From: Ruminococcaceae bacterium UBA7101
GTDB lineage: Bacteria > Bacillota > Clostridia > Oscillospirales > Acutalibacteraceae
DNA length: 10,612 nucleotides
Direction of reading: 5' to 3'
Assembly: GCA_002493325.1 (NCBI GenBank)
Contig: DKYL01000011.1
Location: 1 to 10,612, forward strand
Of the stretch, positions 1 through 5,861 are shown piece by piece. Each line of letters starts with the position of its first letter. The stretch's first letter is position 1. Position numbers and translations under genes: made by a program. The notes below the pieces were generated by a model that made no database searches, was not told the origin of the DNA, and saw only the letters and a list, made by a program, of their open reading frames with translations.

Positions 1-486
1 GAGCTTGATGAAAAAAATGTTCAGGCAGAAAGTGAAGATGTTGACTTGTACGAATTGTCAGCAGATATAATCAGTCGGCTGAAGCCTGTCGCAGATAAAA
101 GAAATATCAGCTTTAATTTAATCGGAGAAAGTACAGTTGTTTCAGGTACTGAAAAAATTCTTGATGAAATGATATATAATCTCTGTGACAATGCAATCAA
201 GTATAATGTGGATAACGGAACGGTTGATGTTATACTCAGCGAAAGCAGAAGGCATATAAAATTAACTGTAAGAGATACCGGTATAGGCATACCTCAGTCA
301 GAGCAGGAGCGTATTTTTGAACGCTTTTACAGAGTGGATAAAAGCCACTCAAAATCAATCGGCGGAACCGGTTTGGGGCTTTCAATAGTCAAGCATGCCG
401 CTATCTATCATAATGCAGAAATCAAACTTAAGAGCGAGCTTGGCAAAGGTACCTCAATAACAATAGCTTTCACTAAAGATGATTAA
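1..486 (+). CDS. Sensor histidine kinase, C-terminal catalytic part (5' truncated by the window)
   Basis: The reading frame is open from base 1, so the gene begins outside the window and 161 residues remain. They hold the ATP-binding (HATPase_c) core of a two-component sensor kinase. In order one sees an N box (DEMIYNLCDNAIKYN), a G1 box (DTGIGIP), an F box (ERIFERFYRVDKSHS) and a G2 box (GGTGLGLSIVKHA), ending in the usual beta-strand tail. The preceding segment (LSADIISRLKPVADKRNI) matches the linker between the dimerisation/phosphoacceptor helices and the catalytic domain. The F-box wording and the linker fit the PhoR/WalK-like class of Firmicute kinases. The sensor region, phosphoacceptor His and partner response regulator would lie to the left, so the stimulus cannot be read from here. 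The TTG at 46 is not a real start, because homology continues upstream of it. Confidence 0.95.
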   Translation, partial: ELDEKNVQAESEDVDLYELSADIISRLKPVADKRNISFNLIGESTVVSGTEKILDEMIYNLCDNAIKYNVDNGTVDVILSESRRHIKLTVRDTGIGIPQSEQERIFERFYRVDKSHSKSIGGTGLGLSIVKHAAIYHNAEIKLKSELGKGTSITIAFTKDD

Positions 487-550
487 GTATAAAAAGACAC
501 TCACTTTTGAATCGTTTCAAGTTGTGCTTTGTTTCTGTTTAATTTTGTTA

Positions 551-559
551 TGCTATAAT
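551..559 (+). promoter_or_regulatory. Extended -10 promoter for the zinc-ribbon gene
   Basis: TGCTATAAT is a perfect extended -10 element (TGnTATAAT). No good -35 is present at 16-18 bp, which is usual for extended -10 promoters. Transcription would start near 566 and give a leader of about 40 nt before the ATG at 606. It separates this gene from the upstream kinase. Confidence 0.6.
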
Positions 560-605
560 AATAGTATCTGTTTGACAAATCGTAATTTGGAGATGGGGAT
601 AATTT

Positions 606-824
606 ATGAGAAAATGTATAAGATGTAATGCAGAAATGGTTGAAGACTTAGATGTTAAGGTTGAAGGTGCTGCTTATGGAATTAAAGTAACGCAGCAAGG
701 GATTTTTCAGGATAATTTAGGTAAGTTCAAATGTGCAGTTTGCCCGGAATGTGGTTATACTGAAATTTATATTCAAGACACTTCTAAAATCAGAAAATTG
801 ACATCAAATAAAAAAGAAAAGTAG
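606..824 (+). CDS. Small zinc-ribbon protein (72 aa), function unknown
   Basis: The product has one CxxC knuckle at the N terminus (C4, C7) and a second cysteine set at C43, C46 and C49 (CAVCPECG), the layout of a zinc ribbon. Between them is a stretch predicted as beta strands (VKVEGAAYGIKVTQQGIF), and the tail is lysine-rich (TSNKKEK). Such proteins are often annotated as nucleic-acid-binding zinc ribbons, but the partner is not known. The start is supported by the ribosome binding site GGAGATGGGG at 589-598, 7 nt before the ATG. It is a one-gene unit with an extended -10 promoter upstream and a strong terminator at 886-927. Zinc binding is well supported by the motif. DNA or RNA binding is only inferred from the fold type. 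Confidence 0.8.
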   Translation: MRKCIRCNAEMVEDLDVKVEGAAYGIKVTQQGIFQDNLGKFKCAVCPECGYTEIYIQDTSKIRKLTSNKKEK

Positions 825-885
825 TGCAAATTTCATTTTATCAATTGGATTTATAGATTTTTTATATTGTTCGTTGGCAGAATTT

Positions 886-927
886 GAGGCAGGGTGCTGT
901 AATTTTACAGTATCCCTGCCTCTTTTT
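886..927 (+). terminator. Intrinsic terminator between convergent genes
   Basis: GAGGCAGGG (886-894) pairs with CCCTGCCTC (914-922). An inner stem, CTGTAA (897-902) with TTACAG (905-910), extends the helix, and TTTTT follows at 923-927. It ends the zinc-ribbon transcript. The hairpin also lies just beyond the mutY stop on the opposite strand, but the T-run on that side is poor, so termination of mutY here is less certain. Confidence 0.85.
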
Positions 928-932
928 CTTTA

Positions 933-2003
933 TTATTTGATTTCTGTTTTGTTGGTTTCGTGTCGGGTGTCAAAAAACATACGAAACGCAGTCGGAAGAG
1001 CATAAGTCGTTTCAATCTCCTGTGCCGTTGCCCAAACAAAATCGGATGCTTTTTCGGCACATAGAATATGATAACAGGTCATCTGCCATTTTATGTGTGT
1101 AAAAATGTGAACACGATGCATCTGCTTATATAATTCCACAGGCTGAACGCCAAAGTTATCCGCGGTATGCAATGCACGATGAACATCCATTTTGCCGAGC
1201 ACATTCGGCAGCTGCCACAATCCGGACAGAAGACCGCTTTCCGTGCGTTTCGTTAGGGCATAACTATTTTCGCACTGCAGCAAAAAGACTGTGCGTTCTT
1301 CCAATCGTTTATCCTTTTTCGGCAGCTTAACAGGGTACTGCAGTACCGTGTCGTTGGCATAAGCACGGCAGAAAGCATTTGCAGGGCATTGGGTACATTT
1401 AGGTGATTTTGGTGTGCAAACCATTGCACCCAGCTCCATTAAGGCTTGCGTAAATTGTCCGCAGTTGTTTTTCGGATATACCTTTTCAAGCTTTGCGGCA
1501 ATTTCTGCTTTGGTTTGCATATGATCAATCGGTGCATCGTTTTCGGTCATACGTGTGATAATGCGCAGAACATTGCCGTCTACGGCGGCGTAAGGCTGAT
1601 TAAAACAGATAGAAGCAATAGCGCCTGCGGTATATGGTCCGATACCGGGCAAGGCACGGATGTCCTCATATTTACTCGGAAAGCATCCGCCGTATTGTGT
1701 TTTAATCACACGTGCTGCTTTTTGAAGATTGCGTGCACGGTTGTAATATCCGAGCCCTTCCCACAGCTTAAACAGTTGGCTTTCTGGTGCTTCGGCAAGA
1801 GCGTGGATGGTGGGGAGCTGTTCTAAAAAGCGAAGATAGTAAGTCCGTACAGCCTCCACCCGTGTTTGCTGCAGCATAATCTCCGAAAGCCAAACATGAT
1901 AGGGCTGCGTGTCTTGCCGCCAGGGAAGCTTGCGTGCAGTTTGATTGTACCAGGGCAGCAGCGTATCAGGAAGTTGTTTGTAAATGGAATCTGTTGTTTT
2001 CAA
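933..2003 (-). CDS. mutY: A/G-specific adenine glycosylase MutY
   Basis: Base-excision repair enzyme that removes adenine mispaired with 8-oxoguanine or guanine. The helix-hairpin-helix and catalytic region is clear: E41 in LSEIMLQQTR is the proton donor, LPGIGPYTAGAI is the hairpin, and D142 in AAVDGNVLRI is the catalytic Asp. The [4Fe-4S] ligands follow as C196-x6-C203-x2-C206-x5-C212. The C-terminal third is the NUDIX-like 8-oxoG recognition domain, with LLSGLWQLP and an FTH triplet (301-303) where many MutY proteins have FSH. The start is taken as TTG at 2003, because AAGGAG lies 6 nt upstream of it (2010-2015). This gives 356 aa. The longer form from TTG 2039 adds 12 residues that read through the ribosome binding site. 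Sampled stretches look richer in GC (about 48-52%) than neighbouring genes. It stands alone, convergent with the zinc-ribbon gene and divergent from the DUF2589 cassette. Confidence 0.96.
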   Translation of the reverse strand: MKTTDSIYKQLPDTLLPWYNQTARKLPWRQDTQPYHVWLSEIMLQQTRVEAVRTYYLRFLEQLPTIHALAEAPESQLFKLWEGLGYYNRARNLQKAARVIKTQYGGCFPSKYEDIRALPGIGPYTAGAIASICFNQPYAAVDGNVLRIITRMTENDAPIDHMQTKAEIAAKLEKVYPKNNCGQFTQALMELGAMVCTPKSPKCTQCPANAFCRAYANDTVLQYPVKLPKKDKRLEERTVFLLQCENSYALTKRTESGLLSGLWQLPNVLGKMDVHRALHTADNFGVQPVELYKQMHRVHIFTHIKWQMTCYHILCAEKASDFVWATAQEIETTYALPTAFRMFFDTRHETNKTEIK

Positions 2004-2039
2004 AGGTATCTCCTTTTCGGCACGGATGAATCGGTGCAA

Positions 2040-2243
2040 AATTTCGTATCATTCTTTTTTATATTATGTCAAATTATAATAACATTATATTCCTAAAACG
2101 GAATAATCGCAAGAGCTGCGAGAAAACAGAATATACATAATTTATTTGTATATAAAGCAATAGTGTTCAGTTAATACAGGTGCTGAATACTTTTAATTAT
2201 ACAAGCATAAATATTACTGAATAAAAACAAAGGAATGCGGAAA
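2040..2243. other. AT-rich divergent intergenic region
   Basis: This region separates mutY (leftward) from the DUF2589 cassette (rightward) and must hold both promoters. On the minus strand a perfect TTGACA lies at 2072-2067, but the best -10 at 16 bp (GATACG) matches poorly. For the rightward operon no convincing -35/-10 pair was found. A short inverted repeat TTCAG/CTGAA (2166-2170 and 2184-2188) is the only visible operator-like element. No ORF or RNA gene was recognised. Confidence 0.5.
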
Positions 2244-2747
2244 ATGAAAAAAAGGTTTCAAAAAAGCAAAAGTAACTCCCAGACAACGCTGTCGGACATT
2301 ATCAGAGGAATTCAGTTTTGTGTCAATTCAAGCATTGAAATACTTGAAAGGCATTTTGTTACACAGGTTGATAAATATATTGACGAGGATAATAAGGCAT
2401 TAACCAAAACAATAAAAATTAATGACAAGTACGCTTTGGATGTTCCTCTGTTTTGTATGAGCAATCACAGTGCACTTGTTCTTGATGAAATGGAGGTGAG
2501 AATGAAGGTCAATTTAAAGGATTTTAAAATTAAAGAGCTTGAGGGTATAAGCGGCAAAGATGATGAAAATTTTTATGTAACACGTTCATCATTTGATGTT
2601 GATACAAATAACTGCAGCAAAAATGATGCTGACAACATTGATATTTGTATGAAATTTAAGTCAGGCGATCCGCCTGAGGCAGTGAGCAGAATATCAGAAA
2701 AGCTGACCAATGCCATAAATGTTTATTGTATTGAAAATAATGATTAA
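2244..2747 (+). CDS. DUF2589-related protein, first gene of cassette (167 aa)
   Basis: Function unknown. The first ATG (2235) directly abuts its Shine-Dalgarno AAAGGA (2229-2234). The second ATG at 2244 is 9 nt away and is the better start. After a basic N terminus (MKKRFQKSKS) comes an amphipathic helix (TLSDIIRGIQF...EILERHF), then a YIDEDN turn, then strands ALDVPLFCMSNHSALVLDEMEVRMKVNL. The C terminus holds a strand-helix unit, IDICMKFKSGDPPEAVSRISEKLTNAI. That order resembles the downstream protein, which has YSFNVNARKQGTPEGLMRI and DAVTNAV at the same place, so the two are probably distant paralogues of the DUF2589 fold. There is no signal peptide or membrane helix, so it is likely cytoplasmic. 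The next gene starts 16 bp after its stop, which implies one operon. The family assignment is from remembered pattern, not a search. Confidence 0.7.
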   Translation: MKKRFQKSKSNSQTTLSDIIRGIQFCVNSSIEILERHFVTQVDKYIDEDNKALTKTIKINDKYALDVPLFCMSNHSALVLDEMEVRMKVNLKDFKIKELEGISGKDDENFYVTRSSFDVDTNNCSKNDADNIDICMKFKSGDPPEAVSRISEKLTNAINVYCIENND

Positions 2748-2763
2748 TTAAAGGAGATATTTT

Positions 2764-3384
2764 ATGAACCACGAAATTGTCGGCGGAATTGTAAACAGTC
2801 TGCCTATTGAAAAAATGATTGCAGCTCCTCTTGTTGCAACAATTCAGGCTCAGAGCCAGATGAGTCATATGCTTGCACAATATGTTCAGGATGTAGGTAT
2901 TGACAGTGACGGCAATGTCAGAATGGTTACAATGAAATACAGTGAAAATACTGTGGATACACAGGGCAATCCCGGCACGCAGGACCGATATATACAGGCG
3001 CCGTTCCTTGCACTTACGGGAATACCCAATCTTGCAATTGAAGACGTTAATATATCCTTTGATCTTGAGGTATCTACTGCCGAGGAGGATGTTACCAAAA
3101 ATAATGCTGACAGCACTGTAAATACCGAATACAAGTCAATCTGGAGCCCTGTTACAGCTAAGTTTTCAGGCACGGTTTCACACAGCTCCGAGCAGACGAG
3201 GCGTACAGATACAAGGGCAAAATACAGCTTTAATGTTAATGCACGCAAACAGGGAACACCTGAAGGACTTATGAGAATTATTGATGCTGTAACAAATGCA
3301 GTTGCAAATCCTACCTCAGCGGAAAAGCAGAGTAATCTTGTTGAAGCAGCAGGTACAGGAAATAATCCAAGCCAGAGTGAATAG
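2764..3384 (+). CDS. DUF2589 domain-containing protein (206 aa)
   Basis: Function unknown. The N terminus (NSLPIEKMIAAPLVATIQAQSQMSHMLAQ..QDVGIDSDGN) matches the hallmark opening of DUF2589 proteins: a helix rich in A and Q leading to a 'V-G-[IF]-D-x-x-G' turn. Strands follow (VRMVTMKYSEN, YIQAPFLALTGIPNLAIEDVNISFDLEV), then a charged Ser/Thr-rich linker (about residues 104-150), a strand YSFNVNARKQG and a C-terminal helix TPEGLMRIIDAVTNAV. The tail is low-complexity and polar. No export signal is seen. A strong ribosome binding site AAGGAG (2751-2756) lies 7 nt before the ATG, suggesting the highest expression in the cassette. The Phe/Pro/Leu-rich beta pattern suggests a beta-sandwich that could pair with the upstream paralogue, but this is inference. 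Confidence 0.8.
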   Translation: MNHEIVGGIVNSLPIEKMIAAPLVATIQAQSQMSHMLAQYVQDVGIDSDGNVRMVTMKYSENTVDTQGNPGTQDRYIQAPFLALTGIPNLAIEDVNISFDLEVSTAEEDVTKNNADSTVNTEYKSIWSPVTAKFSGTVSHSSEQTRRTDTRAKYSFNVNARKQGTPEGLMRIIDAVTNAVANPTSAEKQSNLVEAAGTGNNPSQSE

Positions 3385-3386
3385 AT

Positions 3387-3998
3387 ATGTGCAGAAAACA
3401 AACGAACAGCATAGATTATAATTATAATGAAATAAGACCCTTTTTGTGCAAGCCCCTTTCAAATTCAACGGGACTTCTTCACGGTGAGGCATCATATGCC
3501 ACCAATGTCGGCAATAGCGGAGAATACTATTATCATGTGACAAATTTCGGCAATTTTAAAAGCATAATCAACAGCGGTTTGCTGTGCAGTCATGGCAGCA
3601 GAGGCGGAGCGGGAAGAATTATGGCAAATGGGGCATTTGAAGCAAATGAAATAGGATATGTTTTTGCTACTGTCTCTCCTGCAGTTGTTGACAGGTATAT
3701 TTATAATTATGATGAGCTGGCAGATGATTATATGAAGGATAAAAGCATTTTAACTGCTTCGGAAGAGGACCGATTAAAGCGTATCAGATTAATGCCGATT
3801 TTGCTGAGATTCAGACCCCTTGAAAGTGAAACCTGGATAAGGGACACTAAACAGAAAAATGCCGTAAAAGGACAGAATGACATAGCTCCGTCAAGGCTTG
3901 AATTTTTGGGCTTTGAAGGATGGTTTTCATTAAATTCTTATTTTGCAAGGAGAAAGGTCAAACAAATTATTGATGAAATAATTGCTGACAATCCCTGA
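3387..3998 (+). CDS. Putative ADP-ribosyltransferase-like (ART-fold) protein, third gene of cassette (203 aa)
   Basis: The family was not recognised with certainty. Several short motifs follow the order seen in the ART/PARP/KptA/DarT superfamily. YYHVTNFGNFKSIINSGLL (48-66) has the 'H-x-T ... I ... G-L' signature, with H50 and T52 as candidate NAD-contact residues. YVFATVSPAVVDRYI (91-105) resembles the strand-plus-helix carrying the second motif. ETWIRD...KGQNDIAPSRLEFLG (148-175) resembles the last core strand ending in 'D-I-x-P-x-x-[IL]-E', with Q163 where many members have the catalytic Glu/Gln. The central part (107-145) is an acidic/basic insert ending in LLRFRPLES. There is no signal peptide. 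The ATG lies 2 nt after the upstream stop with only a weak AGAGTGA site, so translation is probably coupled to the DUF2589 gene. Whether it is an active transferase, an NAD-binding relative or something else cannot be told from sequence alone. Confidence 0.6.
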   Translation: MCRKQTNSIDYNYNEIRPFLCKPLSNSTGLLHGEASYATNVGNSGEYYYHVTNFGNFKSIINSGLLCSHGSRGGAGRIMANGAFEANEIGYVFATVSPAVVDRYIYNYDELADDYMKDKSILTASEEDRLKRIRLMPILLRFRPLESETWIRDTKQKNAVKGQNDIAPSRLEFLGFEGWFSLNSYFARRKVKQIIDEIIADNP

Positions 3999-4009
3999 AA
4001 AACAATAAT

Positions 4010-4168
4010 ATGGGCGGCTCAAGATTTCTGTTTAAGCACACAGTGAATAAATATGTATTGTCAGCAGGATTTTATTATGATATTATGAAAGATGAGGTTA
4101 TTGCAAGTGATGATTTGCTGAATTTCAGACCGTTTGAACTGAAGCTGATAAAAATGATTAAATTATAA
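4010..4168 (+). pseudogene. Possible gene remnant, 52-codon ORF
   Basis: An open frame of 52 codons begins at ATG 4010 and ends at TAA 4166-4168, between the cassette and its terminator. It has no ribosome binding site and its frame is closed upstream by TGA at 3986-3988. The predicted peptide has normal-looking composition and contains YYDIMKDEVI and LLNFRPFEL. These loosely echo DDYMKDKSIL and LLRFRPLES in the preceding ART-like protein, in the same order. This could be a decayed, partly duplicated copy of that gene or the 3' end of a lost fourth gene. A real small protein is less likely without a ribosome binding site. Confidence 0.3.
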
Positions 4169-4189
4169 CAGCATTATTTTATAAAAGAC

Positions 4190-4233
4190 AAAGGCATAGG
4201 CACTGTTTATGTTAAGTACCTATGCCTTTTCTA
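4190..4233. terminator. Bidirectional intrinsic terminator
   Basis: A perfect 11-bp stem, AAAGGCATAGG (4190-4200) with CCTATGCCTTT (4219-4229), is followed by T-rich sequence on the plus strand (TTTTCTATTT). On the minus strand the hairpin is followed by TTTGTCTTTTA. It lies between the DUF2589 cassette and the convergent redox operon and can end both transcripts. Confidence 0.85.
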
Positions 4234-4234
4234 T

Positions 4235-4801
4235 TTATTCTGTAATCATATTTATTCCTTTTTCCAAAGAATCCTTGTCTATCATACCTGATCGCTGTGC
4301 TGTGATATTACCATTTTTGTCAATGAAATATGTTGTGGGGAAGCCGGTAATATGATAGTTGTTTACCGCCTCTTGCTCTGTATCAAAGAAAATTTCAAAG
4401 TCAAAGCCTTGCTCTTTTATATAGGCATTTGCTTTTTCCTGTGTTTCCTGAATGCCGTCTGTTGCGTTAATCATCAAAAACTGTACATCGGGATGATTAT
4501 TATATGCCTCATTAAAATCAGGCATTTCCTCCTTACAGTAATAGCACCAGGTTGCCCAGAAATTCAGCACAACAGGCTTTCCTCTGTAATCGGATAGCGT
4601 GACCTCGTTGCCGTTCTTATCAAGAACAGTAAAATCGGGTGCAGTGATTGCATTATCCTTTTGCTCAGATTGGTTTGTTGTATTCGGGGCAATCATATCG
4701 TCCTTATAATTTGCAGTCAATTTGCTGTAGATAGCTGAAGCTCCTGCAATAATCCCTACTAAAAGCAGGGCAATGATTATCCATTTTACTGATTTTTTCA
4801 T
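4235..4801 (-). CDS. TlpA/ResA-like membrane-anchored thiol-disulfide oxidoreductase
   Basis: Extracytoplasmic thioredoxin-fold protein of 188 aa. An N-terminal membrane anchor (WIIIALLLVGIIAGASAIY, about residues 7-25) follows a short basic start and has no lipobox Cys. A polar linker (26-50) leads to the AhpC/TSA-Redoxin-type domain: APDFTVLDKNG (54-64), VVLNFWATWCYYC with redox Cys C86 and C89, and the cis-Pro motif GFPTTYF (P155). Residues 100-140 hold the central insert typical of TlpA/ResA/StoA proteins. ResA-type members reduce apocytochrome c, and StoA/other members act on envelope or spore substrates. No cytochrome genes are nearby, so the substrate is open. The ribosome binding site AGGAGGA (4805-4811) overlaps the ccdA stop codon, which couples it to CcdA, the probable electron donor. 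Confidence 0.9.
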   Translation of the reverse strand: MKKSVKWIIIALLLVGIIAGASAIYSKLTANYKDDMIAPNTTNQSEQKDNAITAPDFTVLDKNGNEVTLSDYRGKPVVLNFWATWCYYCKEEMPDFNEAYNNHPDVQFLMINATDGIQETQEKANAYIKEQGFDFEIFFDTEQEAVNNYHITGFPTTYFIDKNGNITAQRSGMIDKDSLEKGINMITE

Positions 4802-4809
4802 ATTTCCTC

Positions 4810-5469
4810 CTATGACAGCAGATTCAAAAATTTACCAAGCAGTCCTGTTGCCATTAAAATTCCGACTGCAATCAATAAAATGCCGCTGACAGTATTTATA
4901 ATATTGTAATGCTTTTTGATGAAATTGAATGTGCTTTTTAATTTGTCAATCAGTATAGCACTGATGAAAAATGGTATGCCTAAGCCTAATGCGTACAAAA
5001 GCAGCATAATGATTCCCTGAGCAATGCTTCCCTGACTTGTTGCCATCATTAAAGCTGAACCCAAAAATGCACCTACGCAGGGAGTCCAGCCGATTGAAAA
5101 AACAATGCCGAATAAAAATGATGAGAAAAAACCTAAATTATCCGTATTTGCTGATTTGATACCCTTAAAAATATTCAGTTTAAAAACACCGAGGAAATTC
5201 AGACCGAAAAAGACAACAATAAGTCCGGTCACAATATTTACAACTGTTTTATATTCGTTAAGCAGGCTGCCAAGCGTTCCTGCCAGTGCACCTAAAAGAA
5301 CAAATACAACCGTGAAGCCTGAAATAAAGCCGATAGAGTTTTTAATCACTCTTTTTGTATCCTTTTCCTTTCCGCCGGCGAAATAGGAAATATAGATGGG
5401 CAGCATCGGCAGAAGGCAGGGCGACACAAAGGTTATGATGCCCTCGAGAAAAGATATGAAATACTGCAT
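4810..5469 (-). CDS. ccdA: CcdA-type transmembrane thiol-electron transporter
   Basis: Polytopic inner-membrane protein of 219 aa that passes electrons from cytoplasmic thioredoxin to extracytoplasmic thiol proteins (CcdA/DsbD-beta family). Six hydrophobic segments are visible. The two conserved family cysteines are present in FVSPCLLPMLP (C18) and IGWTPCVG (C131), each with its signature prolines. The length is normal for the short CcdA form. The start codon ATG overlaps the rhodanese stop by one base (TAATG), with a GGGAGAGG ribosome binding site just upstream, so the two are translationally coupled. The next gene is an external CxxC thioredoxin, the expected partner. No heme-handling genes are seen, which favours general disulfide or thiol reduction over cytochrome c maturation. 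Confidence 0.94.
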   Translation of the reverse strand: MQYFISFLEGIITFVSPCLLPMLPIYISYFAGGKEKDTKRVIKNSIGFISGFTVVFVLLGALAGTLGSLLNEYKTVVNIVTGLIVVFFGLNFLGVFKLNIFKGIKSANTDNLGFFSSFLFGIVFSIGWTPCVGAFLGSALMMATSQGSIAQGIIMLLLYALGLGIPFFISAILIDKLKSTFNFIKKHYNIINTVSGILLIAVGILMATGLLGKFLNLLS

Positions 5470-5783
5470 TATACAACCTCTCCCTTGAATGCATTTATCC
5501 CTCCGATGTTCTTTACATTATTGTAACCTTGTGTTTTTAAATATCTTGCCGCACCGGCACTCCTCGCACCACTGAGGCAATGAACAAAAATCGGAGCATT
5601 TCTGTCTGTTATGCTTTGATTAACAGTATCCAAATGATCAAGCGGAATATTTAAGCTTCCGTCAATATGATAATCATTATATTCTTCTTTTGTGCGGACA
5701 TCAAGAAGAATTGCGTTTTCAGTGTTTTTCCACTCCTCAACACCCTTATTTATATCCGTGTGATTAAAAAAATCAAAAAACAT
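5469..5783 (-). CDS. Single-domain rhodanese (sulfurtransferase)
   Basis: Cytoplasmic rhodanese of 104 aa that carries sulfane sulfur as a cysteine persulfide. AILLDVRTKEEYNDYHIDGSLNIPL (25-48 region) is the standard first half. The active-site loop is C69-L-S-G-A-R-S in IFVHCLSGARS, and the end is GYNNVKNIGGINAFKG. The start is set at ATG 5783, because AAAAGGA at 5792-5798 is 8 nt upstream of it, while the earlier ATG at 5792 abuts the ribosome binding site. The gene is first of a tight trio (rhodanese-ccdA-tlpA) and lies 78 bp after the CoA-disulfide reductase gene, so it may belong to the same transcript. It is closely similar in layout to the rhodanese domain fused to that reductase and probably shares its sulfur pool (inference). 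Confidence 0.93.
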   Translation of the reverse strand: MFFDFFNHTDINKGVEEWKNTENAILLDVRTKEEYNDYHIDGSLNIPLDHLDTVNQSITDRNAPIFVHCLSGARSAGAARYLKTQGYNNVKNIGGINAFKGEVV

Positions 5784-5814
5784 TTTACACATCCTTTTCA
5801 GTATTCATAGGGTA

Positions 5815-5823
5815 ATAATAGCA
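5815..5823 (-). promoter_or_regulatory. Candidate extended -10 promoter for rhodanese-ccdA-tlpA
   Basis: On the minus strand TGCTATTAT (TG at 5823-5822, TATTAT at 5820-5815) is an extended -10 with one mismatch, about 32 bp before the rhodanese start. No good -35 was found. It would allow separate expression from the reductase gene upstream. Confidence 0.4.
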
Positions 5824-5829
5824 TTTGAC

Positions 5830-5855
5830 ATATTTTACATATAGTATTAAAATAT
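5830..5855. repeat. AT-rich inverted repeat after the reductase gene
   Basis: ATATTTTA (5830-5837) and TAAAATAT (5848-5855) form an 8-bp inverted repeat with a 10-nt spacer, between the reductase stop and the candidate rhodanese promoter. It is too AT-rich for a strong terminator. An operator role is possible but unproved. Confidence 0.3.
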
Positions 5856-5861
5856 AAAGTG

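Noticed and set aside
503..522. Possible terminator hairpin after the histidine kinase (ACTT-TT-GAA / TTC-AAGT).
   Set aside because: The stem is short, AT-rich and bulged; the T-rich stretch after it is diffuse.
1446..1826. 126-codon ORF on the plus strand inside mutY.
   Set aside because: It is antisense to a clearly conserved MutY sequence and has no recognisable domain.
2166..2188. Inverted repeat TTCAG...CTGAA before the DUF2589 cassette as an operator.
   Set aside because: Arms are only five bases and no promoter could be placed next to it with confidence.
2886..3401. 171-codon ORF on the minus strand opposite the DUF2589 gene.
   Set aside because: No ribosome binding site or domain; the opposite strand has a strong ribosome binding site and family match.
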